Assembly (NCBI RefSeq): GCF_000016285.1
Contig: NC_011981.1
Coordinates: 1-64,000 of the forward strand
Source: Allorhizobium ampelinum S4
Lineage (GTDB): Bacteria > Pseudomonadota > Alphaproteobacteria > Rhizobiales > Rhizobiaceae
Direction: 5' to 3'
Length of the DNA: 64,000 bases
Positions 46,095-55,891 of this stretch are shown in pieces. The translations under genes were made by a program, and so were the position numbers. Under the pieces are notes generated by a model. The model saw nothing but the letters and a program-made list of their open reading frames with translations. It was not told the origin of the DNA and searched no databases. Position 1 is the first letter of the stretch. Each line of letters starts with the position of its first letter.

Positions 46095-47153
46095 TCACCT
46101 CAGCGGATCATTGCCAGGGAAATCGATGCGCTCCCAGTGCGTGCCGTCATAGCGCAGCAAGTCCTTGCGGCCCATGACCCATAGCACGCCGTCGATCGCC
46201 TCGACGGCGGAGACATCGTCGATGTCGGGCGTAAGACCGGAGCGCACTTGTTCGACATGGTGGCCGTCGAACACGAACAGCCCGCGAGGATCGGCATAGC
46301 TGGAGAGATAGAGGCGCCCGTTGAACATGGTCATGCCGTTGAAGCTCGGCCAGCCATCGATACCCCGCAGCGCGTCGAGATCACGGAACCCTGTCTTGTG
46401 ATTGCCGACGAGGAAGTTCCCATCACGGCCAGCGACCCAGACGCGGTCCTCATTTTCCACCAGGATGGAGAGGAGGCCACGATCCGCCTCGGTCGGGATT
46501 TCGGTGATTTTCTCTCCGTCAAACCAGTAGACGGTTTTCTTTTCCCCGGCAAAGTAGATGCTGTCTTCAGAAAGGCCGGAAAGGTTCCAAAGGGTTTTGG
46601 ATTGGTTCTCTTCTCTTAGTATCTTTAGCTTGGCGTAATTTTCTTCTGTTCGATTTTCTTTTATGCGGGTCAAACTACTCATTAATCTCAGCTCTGACTT
46701 CGGATCCATGATGGCGTCGGGTCCGTCGAAGAACCCCAAATCCAGGGCTTGCCATTGCCCGTCCGACGAGCGTCGGTAGGTCTGGCCACCGTCGCCGCAA
46801 ACGTACAGATGATCGCCGACCTGCCTGATCGATTGCAAATAGCCAAGTCTGTGCTTTCTCCGAGGAGCATTTAGCAGATCCACAATTATTTCACGTGTCT
46901 TCGTGTGGAAATTGACCGCTGTTCCAGCCTCGCCCAGCACATATAGGACCCGCTGCGAACTGCCGGGCTCGCGGTACAACGTCAGGCTTGCCAATGGGAA
47001 GTCGAACGTTTCGTAAGACCACTCTCCCGCGTCATATTGGCAAATGGCGGTAAATGGTGTCGCCATTTCCTGATCATCGGGAGTAGTTCCGATGTAGACG
47101 ATATCCTTGTTGACAGCGCAAAGACGCGTAAAGCTAACCTGTTTTTTTGGCAT
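46095..47153 (-). CDS. Beta-propeller-like putative immunity protein, copy 1
   Basis: The 352-residue paralogue of the following gene lies 8 bp after the effector stop, the usual place of a cognate immunity gene. Blade-like motifs recur (LYVLGEAGTAVNFH, LYVCGDGGQTYRRS, RVWVAGRDGNFLVG, VLWVMGRKDLLRYDG). The two copies keep near-identical C-termini, while a central segment (MDPKSELRLMSSLTRIKENR onward) differs. Duplication followed by local divergence is typical of immunity genes chasing variable toxins. Confidence 0.78.
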   Translation of the reverse strand: MPKKQVSFTRLCAVNKDIVYIGTTPDDQEMATPFTAICQYDAGEWSYETFDFPLASLTLYREPGSSQRVLYVLGEAGTAVNFHTKTREIIVDLLNAPRRKHRLGYLQSIRQVGDHLYVCGDGGQTYRRSSDGQWQALDLGFFDGPDAIMDPKSELRLMSSLTRIKENRTEENYAKLKILREENQSKTLWNLSGLSEDSIYFAGEKKTVYWFDGEKITEIPTEADRGLLSILVENEDRVWVAGRDGNFLVGNHKTGFRDLDALRGIDGWPSFNGMTMFNGRLYLSSYADPRGLFVFDGHHVEQVRSGLTPDIDDVSAVEAIDGVLWVMGRKDLLRYDGTHWERIDFPGNDPLR

Positions 47154-47161
47154 ATTGCCTC

Positions 47162-48556
47162 TCAGTGAACTGTCGCGTGAGCACCGGTCGACAGCAGATT
47201 ATAAGGGTCCGTTCCTTCAGCAGGTGGCATAATGGTCGTTCTTCCTAGAATATTGGAATCTAGAGAAGGCTGGGCATCTAGTGCCGTATTGATTTCGTCT
47301 TCACATTCCCCTCCAGTCGCGGCGACGGCAGCATTTCGTGAAATTTCAGTAATGCTCGAAATATCTGCTGTTCCCTGCGGCGTACTCCAACCGGAGCCCA
47401 AAGCATTAACTTGTACATCCGCTAGATGTGCCAACCCATGCTCACTGCCTGCATCGGCAGAATAACCTTTTAAGCAGATCGCTGGTCCCTGTCCGAACGT
47501 TGGCAATCCAGGAATTCGTTTCTGCCCTTTCTCGGCCTCTGCACGATTACCGTAACGCAGTGTGTAATCCGGCACGATATGGTGCGCCTGATAATCAGAA
47601 CCACATTCGACACCGCAGACATTCTTGATATCATCATAGGCGCCCGTGACGCACCGGCACTCCCTTTTGCGCTTCTGTTGCCCCGTGATCTTGGTGTTTC
47701 CGTCCGTCCGCCCATTGGCCGGCGCCGTCGTTTGCTTTTCCTCAAGTTCCTGCTTCTTTTCAGGTTCGGTTGGGGCCGTGTTGGTTGGGACACCATTATC
47801 GATAGGAGTATTCGTGTGAGTTGGTTGCGTCTTTAGAAAGCCATGACTCAACCAGTCCGTCGGCTCATTAACGTTCTGCTTCAGATAATAGTCAGCCGCC
47901 CCCATCAGCTCCATAGCGCCTGCACCGCTCGGATTGATCGATCGGATGTTTTTGAGCCCGTTGATGATGGTCCACCATCGCGATCCATCCGACGCTGTCT
48001 GCTTCGTATCGGTCGGCTGGGTTTGGGCGGGTTTTGTAAATTGTCCGGTCGTATCGTTGAAAGCGTATTCCTTGCCAGGTTCGAAGGTCATGGGCGTCGC
48101 ATCGCTCATGACCAGACCTTCCTGGCTCCGGCTAGCGGACGGTTGTTCTAAAGGAGGCGTTGGCTTAAAATCCTTCGACCCCGTGTACCAAACCAGTTTA
48201 CCGACGGTATTCTTGTTGTTCATATACCATTCGTCGGTGTCGCGGGTGGCCCATTGGCCTTCGATACGGACATTGCGCGAATGAGTTTTGCGATGGCACA
48301 CAGAGCCAACAGTATTCGATTTGACGCCAAGACCCACGCCCGGCTCGTCGCCGAAGCATTTCGTGACAACCGAATTTTGCTTGTGGGCGCGCTGCCCAGT
48401 CATATGCACTGTCGCGGCCGTGCCGGCTGCGTCGGATTGGTAGGCTATAATATTGTATGGCACGCAGGCATGCGGCGAGCGGCAAACATCAGGATATTTC
48501 GAGATGATCAGACCCAATCGCGTCTCGCGGCTTGCCTCTTGCGATGGATAGCTCAT
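47162..48556 (-). CDS. T6SS effector: PAAR-like (DUF4150) domain fused to an HHxxPD nuclease-type toxin
   Basis: The 464-residue protein starts in the stop codon of the DUF2169 gene. Residues 1-130 resemble the PAAR-like DUF4150 domain (VRIEGQWATRDTDEWYMNNK, NTVGKL), which caps the VgrG spike. A Pro/Thr/Gln-rich linker follows (about 150-300). The C-terminal domain carries a Cys-containing block (CRCVTGAYDDIKNVCGVECG) and YQAHHIVPDYTLRYGNR with AHH at 324-326, then HGLAH near 372. HH-x-x-P motifs mark HNH/ENDO VII-like toxin nucleases. DNA as target is inferred. Two tandem putative immunity genes follow. Confidence 0.82.
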   Translation of the reverse strand: MSYPSQEASRETRLGLIISKYPDVCRSPHACVPYNIIAYQSDAAGTAATVHMTGQRAHKQNSVVTKCFGDEPGVGLGVKSNTVGSVCHRKTHSRNVRIEGQWATRDTDEWYMNNKNTVGKLVWYTGSKDFKPTPPLEQPSASRSQEGLVMSDATPMTFEPGKEYAFNDTTGQFTKPAQTQPTDTKQTASDGSRWWTIINGLKNIRSINPSGAGAMELMGAADYYLKQNVNEPTDWLSHGFLKTQPTHTNTPIDNGVPTNTAPTEPEKKQELEEKQTTAPANGRTDGNTKITGQQKRKRECRCVTGAYDDIKNVCGVECGSDYQAHHIVPDYTLRYGNRAEAEKGQKRIPGLPTFGQGPAICLKGYSADAGSEHGLAHLADVQVNALGSGWSTPQGTADISSITEISRNAAVAATGGECEDEINTALDAQPSLDSNILGRTTIMPPAEGTDPYNLLSTGAHATVH

Positions 48557-49623
48557 GCCAGCACCTCCGTCAGTCCATGCAGGCTGGCGCGTGGCAGGCT
48601 GGCCGCTTCCTGATCCGCAAACGGCCTGTCTGACAGGTTGATACATAGAAAATTCGGGCAGATCGGCAGCCAGGCGCGCCAGGTCAAATCGACGTTCCGG
48701 GCGCCATTGCGAAAGTCGATATGCACGCCGTCGAGGTTGAGCTGCACCACAACCTCGCGGCCATCGCGCCACCGATAGCTTGCAACAGGGCGCAGCGCAG
48801 GGAGCGCGAACTTGAACGTCCCGCCGCCAGGCGTCAGTCTCGCCATCTCCACCATCTCGTCGCCCGCCAGAAAACCTGGATAGATCATCGACGGATGGGC
48901 CGAGTGATAAAACCGATAGTCAAAATCCGTAGGAAGCTGCGGATGTCGATGCGCCTGCCACGTGTCGTCATAGGTTCCGGCATATCTCTGGCGAAAATAC
49001 CAGAATGGTGCCACCGGTCCGAAGCCTAGGGGCTTGCGTGCAAAAAACGGATCTGAATAGTCTTCTTCGGCGTCATCGATGCGTGGTGCTGGCACTGATG
49101 CGGATGACAACGCCTGTTCGGGCGTCGGCCTCGATACGCCTATCGGATTGCCGGGAACGCTGGGCGAGCCCAGTCCTTCGATGTGGCCATCGCCGGCTGC
49201 CAATCGATAATCAATCGGAACCTCGGTCGCCTCCTGTGGATCTGACAAGCGCCATTTGCCTGCGGTGCAGACCCAGGACCGTGCTCCTGTCACCCGAATG
49301 GCATGAGAAAGCTGTCCAACCTTGATGGCAACGAGCCAGTCCTGTTTGGCGCGCCCGTCCGGCGCATAGGCTGCACCGAGAAACGTGATGTCACTTGCCG
49401 GTTTGAATGGAATGAGATCAGCAGCTTTGATCAGAGGCGAGGTATGGGGATTGCCGTCATACTCATCCACCAGCACGATATCCTGCCGGTCACTGAGCTG
49501 AAGAGAGCCGTCCGCGTTGACCTGATACCGTCCTCGCACCGCGATCACGCCCATATCCTCGCCATCGCGATGGGCTTGCTCGAAACCGATGGCAGCAAGA
49601 CGCGTGAGATTTTTTCCCAGCAT
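48553..49623 (-). CDS. DUF2169 domain protein, T6SS effector adaptor
   Basis: This 356-residue protein of the DUF2169 family (ITFLGAAYAPDGRAKQDWLV, then GARSW, PVPID-like and WQAHRHPQLPTDFDYRFYHS) lies between vgrG and a DUF4150-containing effector. In Agrobacterium tumefaciens a DUF2169 protein is needed to load a DUF4150/DNase effector onto VgrG2, so the same adaptor role is expected here. The gene overlaps the effector start by ATGA, which suggests coupled synthesis of adaptor and cargo. Confidence 0.88.
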   Translation of the reverse strand: MLGKNLTRLAAIGFEQAHRDGEDMGVIAVRGRYQVNADGSLQLSDRQDIVLVDEYDGNPHTSPLIKAADLIPFKPASDITFLGAAYAPDGRAKQDWLVAIKVGQLSHAIRVTGARSWVCTAGKWRLSDPQEATEVPIDYRLAAGDGHIEGLGSPSVPGNPIGVSRPTPEQALSSASVPAPRIDDAEEDYSDPFFARKPLGFGPVAPFWYFRQRYAGTYDDTWQAHRHPQLPTDFDYRFYHSAHPSMIYPGFLAGDEMVEMARLTPGGGTFKFALPALRPVASYRWRDGREVVVQLNLDGVHIDFRNGARNVDLTWRAWLPICPNFLCINLSDRPFADQEAASLPRASLHGLTEVLA

Positions 49624-49633
49624 GCACGCGCCC

Positions 49634-51871
49634 TCAGTTCAGATCGATGACTTCGCCATTGATCTGGACATGTCCCGATGCGGCGAAATTGAACTTCGTG
49701 CCGACGATCGTCACATTGCCAGCCTTGTCCATCATCAGCTTGGATTCGCCACATTTGATGATGAATTCCTCGCCAGCGTTGATGGTCATGGTGTGACCGA
49801 CGGTGGTGTTCTTGTAGAGACCGATCTGTTCGGTTCGGGCAATTCCAATGGTGTCGGAGCGAAATTTTTCGATCACCGTGTTGACGATGCCGCTGATCGG
49901 CAGAATTTTGCCCAACAGTCCGCCAAGGGTCGATCCCGTCGATGCCTGCTCCGTGCCGGCCGCCGTTCTGAAATTGCCGGCATTGGTGACATCCGCATTC
50001 GCCGATAAAGACGCAACCTCCGCCGTTACTCCCGCCGAAGCCATGGCCCCGGCGAATTCCTGCAACAGACCGTGACCGATAGCAGACGAACCGTTCTTGC
50101 TGTCTATGCCACCGGCCGCCGCGATACTGGCAAGAGAGGCGAACAGAGAAGAGCTTGCACCTCCACCAACGGTGACATTTTTAGACCCGCCGATCTTTTC
50201 CTGATGATTCTGACCGACATCGATCGATTTATTCTGCCCGATACTCTCGACCTGATGAGCATCAACCCGTTTGACGCGATTATTCAACACCTTAATGGTC
50301 TGATCCTTCTGGGCATGGAAGAACATATTCTCCTGGCCGTTCTCGTCCTCGAAGGTCATCTCGTTGAAGCCGCTGCCCTTGTGGGTGTTGGAGCGCAGCA
50401 CCATCCGGGTCTTGTTGGCGGGCAGCTCATAAGGCACCGGGTTTTTCGGGTTCGGCACCACGCCAATCACCAATGGCCGGTCCGGATCGCCATCCACGAA
50501 TGACACCATCACTTCCATGCCAATCCGCGGAATAACCTGCGCACCCCAGGTGCCACCACCCCAGGCCTGGGCGACGCGCACCCAGCAGGTATCACTGCCG
50601 TCCTTCTGTGCTTTTCTATCCCAGGGGAACCATAATTTTAATCGCCCGTATTGATCCGTGTGGATCTCCTCGCCCGATGGTCCGGCGACAATCGCCACCT
50701 GTGTCCCCTCGATACGCGGACGTTTGGTCTCTCGGTGCGGCGTTAGTGGAACGCGTGAGGGAATGGCCTCGAATGCGTTGGCATATTCCATCTCATTGCT
50801 GGCCGTCTCATAGGATCGGTCCACCACCCGATGCACAATTCGGGTAATCACATGCTCTTCGTATTTGTGTTCCGGATGCGGTTCCTCATAGGGCGTGAAC
50901 CGGCGACCGGCTTCCAGAAAGCGCACATTGGACTGGCCCGTCACCCTCTCATGATCAGCCTCCACGGCCTGCATCCGAAAGGTTTCGGCCACTTCGGCTT
51001 CTTTGACATCGGAGATGCGGGCCGGATATTCGTAAAGCTCGCGCTGCTTGGCGCCCGGCATCTGGATTAGTGACGGCGTGACATTCAGCGGTACAGTGCT
51101 GGGCGTCTCAAAATTCCAGTCCGCACCGGCACGCTGGCCAGGGACATAGGAGAATTGCCGCATCCATTCGTTGATGTGGTTGCGGTCCGACGAGCCCTGG
51201 GCAAGACGTACATTCTGTTCGCCTTCTGCCGCAGCCGATGGCGAGCCCCAGGCTACCTTACTGTCGCTGACCTTCAGGCGGTGAACGCCTGTCTCGTGTT
51301 CAAACCAGTAGAATAACCCTTCTTGTTCGAATCGGCGCAGCAGATAGTCAAGATCGGTCTCGTTCCACTGCGTTGAATATTCCCGCGACGGCGGCGTTCT
51401 ATGCAGAGGAGCATATGCGGGGGCCGGAATGCCATGCTCGGAAAACAGGGTTTCCATCACCTGGATGGCCGTCATATTCTGCCAGATCCGGCAATCGGAG
51501 CGGCGCGACAACAGCCACAATTGCGGGCGGATGGTCAGTGTGTAGGAGCGAAGCCCGCGGGTCACCGGCGGTCCCTCGGACAGATTGGTCACCAGTCCAT
51601 TGAACGGCCGGCGCACGCCATCACCGTCCAGTTCACCCTGCCGGATTTCCAGGGAGACATCTACCAGCTTGCCGATCAGTTCTTCAGGCTTGACTGCCTC
51701 GCGTTTGGCCCGAACTGACACAGTGATTTCGAACAGGCGATTGACGCCTTCATCCACCGTCATCCGCTCAGGCAGCAACTGGTCTTCACCCAGGGGCGAG
51801 GATAATTTTAGCACACGGCTGGCCTGGATGAAATCGGCGGGTGACAGAACGTCGTCCATGGAAGCCCCCAA
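49634..51871 (-). CDS. vgrG: Type VI secretion spike protein VgrG (TssI)
   Basis: The 745-residue protein has the gp27-like N-terminal half, the gp5/OB-fold segment (DQYGRLKLWFPWDR, CWVRVAQAWGGGTWGAQVIP, VMVSFVDGDPDRPLVIG) and a C-terminal beta-helix with DUF2345-like repeats ending VQINGEVIDLN. There is no additional toxin domain, so cargo is carried through the DUF2169/PAAR-like partner. An internal ATG at 51859 is an alternative start. No tss structural genes are in the window, so the secretion machine must be elsewhere. Confidence 0.95.
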   Translation of the reverse strand: MGASMDDVLSPADFIQASRVLKLSSPLGEDQLLPERMTVDEGVNRLFEITVSVRAKREAVKPEELIGKLVDVSLEIRQGELDGDGVRRPFNGLVTNLSEGPPVTRGLRSYTLTIRPQLWLLSRRSDCRIWQNMTAIQVMETLFSEHGIPAPAYAPLHRTPPSREYSTQWNETDLDYLLRRFEQEGLFYWFEHETGVHRLKVSDSKVAWGSPSAAAEGEQNVRLAQGSSDRNHINEWMRQFSYVPGQRAGADWNFETPSTVPLNVTPSLIQMPGAKQRELYEYPARISDVKEAEVAETFRMQAVEADHERVTGQSNVRFLEAGRRFTPYEEPHPEHKYEEHVITRIVHRVVDRSYETASNEMEYANAFEAIPSRVPLTPHRETKRPRIEGTQVAIVAGPSGEEIHTDQYGRLKLWFPWDRKAQKDGSDTCWVRVAQAWGGGTWGAQVIPRIGMEVMVSFVDGDPDRPLVIGVVPNPKNPVPYELPANKTRMVLRSNTHKGSGFNEMTFEDENGQENMFFHAQKDQTIKVLNNRVKRVDAHQVESIGQNKSIDVGQNHQEKIGGSKNVTVGGGASSSLFASLASIAAAGGIDSKNGSSAIGHGLLQEFAGAMASAGVTAEVASLSANADVTNAGNFRTAAGTEQASTGSTLGGLLGKILPISGIVNTVIEKFRSDTIGIARTEQIGLYKNTTVGHTMTINAGEEFIIKCGESKLMMDKAGNVTIVGTKFNFAASGHVQINGEVIDLN

Positions 51872-52240
51872 ATGTCGTTTTCAAAATCAACAGATCGTAT
51901 TGCTGGCCACGCAATGGCTATTCTAATATTCACTCATGAAGTGTCGCAATCACGACATCGAATTTGGAACGTAGATCACCCTACCAAAAGGTCAAGGTCT
52001 CGGTTGTAGATTTTTGTCTGGTTGTGCTTGCGCAGCAATTCGCTTTAAACAGTCGCTTTTTGTTGAGCAACAGGCCAAAACCCAAGCATCCTGACCCATC
52101 AGTGCCATCAAAAACTGCTCACCCCTGCCGGAGTAGGTTCGAGGATCAATGAGCATGATACTCGAAATCAATCATGTGCGTTCGTCGCAACGAATGTGAT
52201 TTCATTCTCATTTATGGCGCGCCACTACAATAAGGGGCAG
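51872..52240. other. Intergenic region upstream of vgrG
   Basis: This stretch of about 370 bp is expected to hold the vgrG operon promoter, reading left. It is AT-richer than the genes around it. No further gene, repeat or RNA was supported. Confidence 0.5.
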
Positions 52241-52498
52241 CTATTCAGTGCGATTGACCTCGGAATAACCCCGTCGTTTCTTTGCGCGCTCGAGGTGGGA
52301 AACGGCCCAATCCGCGTCTTCCTGGCGATCGAAGGTTTCAATCATCGTCTGGCCGCCTGAGCCGATCCGGCCCCAGTTGCGAATGACTGATACGCCACCA
52401 AACAGTGTTGGCTGGATTGCAAGCAAGTAGAAGCGTCGCATGTTCTGCGTCGTGTCAATGCGGTGAAGATGAACCAGGTCTTTCGCGTCTTTTTCCAT
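52241..52498 (-). CDS. WGR-domain protein, second copy
   Basis: The 85-residue WGR-domain protein (RRFYLLAIQPTLFGGVSVIR, NWGRIGSGGQ, C-terminus AKKRRGYSEV) starts best at the ATG at 52498. WGR domains bind nucleic acids, for instance in PARP proteins. Stand-alone ones are frequent on rhizobial plasmids with unknown function. It is the paralogue of the shorter copy at 43451. Confidence 0.85.
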   Translation of the reverse strand: MEKDAKDLVHLHRIDTTQNMRRFYLLAIQPTLFGGVSVIRNWGRIGSGGQTMIETFDRQEDADWAVSHLERAKKRRGYSEVNRTE

Positions 52499-52855
52499 GA
52501 CTGCATTGTTGTTTCCTATTGGAGTTGCGTCCAACGACTTTTCAGAATCGATATGGCTTGATTGATTCAAAGCCGTGATGAACCGCCGCTGTTGGACAAT
52601 ACCGAAATGGGCGAGGTGGTGTTGTCCCATTCGGGTTGCAGCGCGATCCCGCGGGCAAATTCGCAATGACGGCCAATGTGCTCTTTTGCGGTCGTAAGAT
52701 CATCCGTTGAAGATGGCACCAAACGCGCGGTGTCCTGGAATCTCTTGATAAGATGCACGTCGAACATGCAATGGGGATCTTCGATATGTCGTGTTGAGGC
52801 TTGACGTTCTCTATCGATGATGAGAACATAAAGTGAACATTGATCGGAGGCCATC
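52499..52855. other. Intergenic region, nothing recognised
   Basis: Divergent gap between the WGR gene and the small gene at 52856. A possible promoter reads right toward GAGG at 52847. No gene was supported on either strand. Confidence 0.45.
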
Positions 52856-53065
52856 ATGAACACAGCCGACATTGCAATTCAAAACGCCAGGCAGGAAATA
52901 TCCAAGATACGAGCCGCCCGTGAGGTCCACATGGCTCAACGCTTGGAAATGCAACGCAAGGCAGAGGCCATGATACGTCGTCCTCCGACATATATGGTAA
53001 GGAAATACGGTGGCCAGCAACTCACTCTCAACATCGGGGCGGGCTATGCAAACAAAATCAATTGA
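52856..53065 (+). CDS. Small hypothetical plasmid protein
   Basis: The 69-residue basic protein (MNTADIAIQNARQEISKIRA at the start) has a helical, probably coiled-coil middle part. A CGGAGG ribosome-binding site lies at good distance. It overlaps the next gene by about 20 bp, so the two are likely an operon. No family was recognised. Confidence 0.6.
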   Translation: MNTADIAIQNARQEISKIRAAREVHMAQRLEMQRKAEAMIRRPPTYMVRKYGGQQLTLNIGAGYANKIN

Positions 53066-53285
53066 ACCACAGGTTCATGATGAGGCGGCTCACCTCATCG
53101 CTTGGCACGATGGGGACGCGACGGCTGCCATCCGGACTTTGCTCAAAGATTGTCGCCATCTTCATGAACAGTTGCGGCTGGCGGCGGTTGCAATAGGCTG
53201 CGGATATACACGAGGCTGGATGCCAACAGCCGAGCCGAAACACCTCGACGTCGAAGCGGCCTCGACTGGTTGCAAAGAAACGTAG
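53046..53285 (+). CDS. Small conserved plasmid protein
   Basis: The 79-residue protein starts MQTKSIEPQVHDEAAHLIAW and continues HDGDATAAIRTLLKDC and AIGCGYTRGWMP. This pattern recurs, from memory, in small proteins next to traG on rhizobial plasmids. Function is unknown. The start at 53046 is chosen over the earlier in-frame codon at 53010 because it matches that pattern. Confidence 0.65.
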   Translation: MQTKSIEPQVHDEAAHLIAWHDGDATAAIRTLLKDCRHLHEQLRLAAVAIGCGYTRGWMPTAEPKHLDVEAASTGCKET

Positions 53286-53347
53286 CCGCGCCCAATTTGA
53301 ACAAAACGTATAGGTATGGATCGCCCTGTTGACAGGAGCGTACCACG

Positions 53348-55315
53348 TCAGTCTTCATCCGACTTCGTCACTTTGGGTGCGGCAATGGAGGTTGTTGTCG
53401 TATGGGGGTGATGGAACCTATTCTCTCCGACGCAGGCTTTCATGTCTTCGCGTCGAAACCAGATGGCGCGTCCGCAGCGTAGCGGTGCATTGCCAGCAGT
53501 AAAGACGATTTGCTCGTCGCTGCGCATGCGCAGAACCTCATGCGGCATGATCAGTGGCCGGCGGCTGAGCTGTTTTGATCGCGACCGTGACGATCCCTTC
53601 ATGCCGGAGGAGCGATTGGTTTGGTCGACCTCAACCGTGGTGTCACCACAACGTTTCGAGATATAATCTGCGGTATCAGGATCGTTGATCGCCGCAAATG
53701 ATATCCAGGATGCGGACTCGAACCATTTGGACGTCGCGTCCCGACCCCCATAAGCCTCGCGCATCTGGCCCAGCGACTGGAAGATCAGCGTCAGCGTGAT
53801 GCCGTATTTGCGCCCGGCATCGCGTGCGGTTTCTAGGATACGCAGGTATCCGAGCCGGGCGACCTCATCGAGCAGGAAGAGCGTGCGTCCCTTCACATCA
53901 CCGTTGCGATTGTAAATGGCGTTGAGCAGCGAGCCGATGACGACGCGTGCCAGGCCTGGATGGGCTTCCAGCACCTTCAGATCGAGTGCAATGAAGATAT
54001 CCGTTCCACCGTTGGCTAGATCGTCGGTCGAAAAACTGTCACCAGATACGAGGCCAGCATAGTTCGGGTAGGATAGCCAATGTGTTTCCTTCACGGCGTT
54101 TGCATAGACACCGGAAAACGTCTCCGGCGTCATGTTGACGAAGACAGCGACGTTCTCTTTCACGAAGTCGGATTCCGACTGTTCATAAATCTCGGTCAAA
54201 CGTCCCCGCAGCTTGGGCTCCGGTTCGGAGAGATTGGCCCGGACACGGCGTAGTGTCTGGTTCTTCGCGTCGGTGTGGCCGGAAAGACAAACGTCGGCGA
54301 TGAGGGCCGTCAGAAGCTGCATGGCCGAGGCCCGAAAGAAGTCGTCGCGGGCGGACGCGGTGCGCGCATTGTCTGTCATGATCCAGGTGGCCACGGCGAC
54401 AATATCTTCTTCCTTCGTATTGCCGTGACGGCCGATCCAGTCGAGCGCGTTGAAGCCCACTCCCTGTCGGGTGGGATCCAGCACAATCACCTTCTGCCCA
54501 GCCTTGCGTCTGTGATCGACGACCATCGGTGCGACCTCGCTTGATGGATCAAGCACAACCAGCCCGCCACCCCATTTGAGCGCTGTTGGGATCGTCACCG
54601 ACGTCGTCTTGAAACCGCCGGAGCCCGCAAAAACGATGCCGTGCGAGGAGCCAAACGACCCATCGAAGCAGAGCAGCTGCGACTTGCCGCCCGCACCCCA
54701 GCTCTGTGGCTCATCGGCCCGAAAAGGCATGGTGGCCACGCTGTCCTTGTCGACTCTATATCGCTCGCCAATAACGATGCCGCCGGGTTCGGGAAAGAGC
54801 TTTGCCGCCTCCTGCAACTTCATCCAGTCGGCTTCGCCATGCACCGCTCGCTTTCCGCCGATCCGCTTAGGTCCGGTTTGAGCAAAAGCGGCATTGCCCT
54901 TGATCGCGACGCGCAGCGCAAACATTGCACTGACGAATGCGACGCCCGCACCGACCATTGTCGCTGGATCGGCATAGGTGAGAACCGATTGTCCTGCCGG
55001 TACGTTGCCCGCGATGCCGGTCAGACGGATCGTCTCGCCTATGGTCGCGATAATGATCGCCGTACTGTTTGCGGCTAGGACGCTCACACCTGCCGTCTTG
55101 ATGTTGGCTGATCCATTTGCTGCAAACAATGCTATGGCACCAATTGCGGCGACGGCGATGTAGGGCAGGGCAAGGCCAGTTCGTCCTAGCATCAGCTTCG
55201 CCTGGGTCGAGGAGCCGAACTCCGCCAGCCGATGTTCCATTCCGGATGTCATTACCAACGCGGCAAGCATGATTGCCGCCAGCAGAACGAACAGCAAAAG
55301 CCTATTCACCGTCAT
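53348..55315 (-). CDS. traG: Type IV coupling protein TraG (VirD4-like)
   Basis: The 655-residue inner-membrane ATPase links the relaxosome to the mating channel. It has N-terminal membrane helices ([16 protein letters not shown] and others up to residue 140), a nucleotide-binding block [12 protein letters not shown] in which the P-loop is GSGGFKTT, and the Walker B region [12 protein letters not shown]. It is the last gene of the traC-traD-traG unit and overlaps traD. Length agrees with Ti-plasmid TraG. Confidence 0.96.
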   Translation of the reverse strand: MTVNRLLLFVLLAAIMLAALVMTSGMEHRLAEFGSSTQAKLMLGRTGLALPYIAVAAIGAIALFAANGSANIKTAGVSVLAANSTAIIIATIGETIRLTGIAGNVPAGQSVLTYADPATMVGAGVAFVSAMFALRVAIKGNAAFAQTGPKRIGGKRAVHGEADWMKLQEAAKLFPEPGGIVIGERYRVDKDSVATMPFRADEPQSWGAGGKSQLLCFDGSFGSSHGIVFAGSGGFKTTSVTIPTALKWGGGLVVLDPSSEVAPMVVDHRRKAGQKVIVLDPTRQGVGFNALDWIGRHGNTKEEDIVAVATWIMTDNARTASARDDFFRASAMQLLTALIADVCLSGHTDAKNQTLRRVRANLSEPEPKLRGRLTEIYEQSESDFVKENVAVFVNMTPETFSGVYANAVKETHWLSYPNYAGLVSGDSFSTDDLANGGTDIFIALDLKVLEAHPGLARVVIGSLLNAIYNRNGDVKGRTLFLLDEVARLGYLRILETARDAGRKYGITLTLIFQSLGQMREAYGGRDATSKWFESASWISFAAINDPDTADYISKRCGDTTVEVDQTNRSSGMKGSSRSRSKQLSRRPLIMPHEVLRMRSDEQIVFTAGNAPLRCGRAIWFRREDMKACVGENRFHHPHTTTTSIAAPKVTKSDED

Positions 55316-55604
55316 GGCCAAAAGCCTCCACGCCGATGGACGTCAGGCGCGATCGCTCCGCCTCATTGCCTTTGATCCTTTTGTTCGCATCGATCAGAAG
55401 ACCGAGCAGCAGCGCCCGCTTCTCATAGCGCAAGCCCGCTTTGACGATCAGGGCACCGAGCTCGATCTTTTCGCGCGTGTCCTTTTTGCGCGCTTCTGTC
55501 GTCATCGCCTTCGCCATCCGATCAAGCCTCACCAGGCCCGCCCGCATCCGCGCCAGGCGTGAACGACGGGCGGGTGTCGCGATCTGGCTTGTCACCATGC
55601 CCAT
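55302..55604 (-). CDS. traD: Conjugal transfer protein TraD
   Basis: This small basic protein ends with the characteristic TraD block [20 protein letters not shown]. It is an accessory relaxosome protein of Ti-type plasmids. The start is uncertain: ATG codons at 55604 and 55598 fit, as does a later one giving the usual length of about 70 residues. It overlaps both traC and traG. Confidence 0.88.
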   Translation of the reverse strand: MGMVTSQIATPARRSRLARMRAGLVRLDRMAKAMTTEARKKDTREKIELGALIVKAGLRYEKRALLLGLLIDANKRIKGNEAERSRLTSIGVEAFGHDGE

Positions 55605-55818
55605 TCTCTTTTCCGGTCGCAGGTCCTTTGCCTCCGCGAAACCGTCGTGCAATCTCCTCGAAAGCCGCCTGAAGCTCTGCCTCGTCAATCTCGATCTCCC
55701 CAATCCCGGCCTTCAGTGCGATCCGGCCGATGCGTTCGGCCTCGCGTGTTTCAGCCGCTCTCAGTTGGTCCTGTAATTTGGCGATTTCTTCCCTGATCTT
55801 CGATGACGGCTTCTTCAT
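55522..55818 (-). CDS. traC: Conjugal transfer protein TraC
   Basis: The 98-residue protein begins [20 protein letters not shown] and contains the TraC core [20 protein letters not shown]. It is an oriT-binding accessory protein that helps the TraA relaxase in Ti-type plasmids. It is divergent from traA across the 255-bp region holding the tra box and oriT. A longer frame upstream covers oriT and is not coding. Confidence 0.9.
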   Translation of the reverse strand: MKKPSSKIREEIAKLQDQLRAAETREAERIGRIALKAGIGEIEIDEAELQAAFEEIARRFRGGKGPATGKENGHGDKPDRDTRPSFTPGADAGGPGEA

Positions 55819-55891
55819 TCCGGTTGCTCTCCTTGGCGTCGTGGCGTTGCATTTGCGACGCCAAGTCTCCCCCGGATGCTCGAAAAATGGA

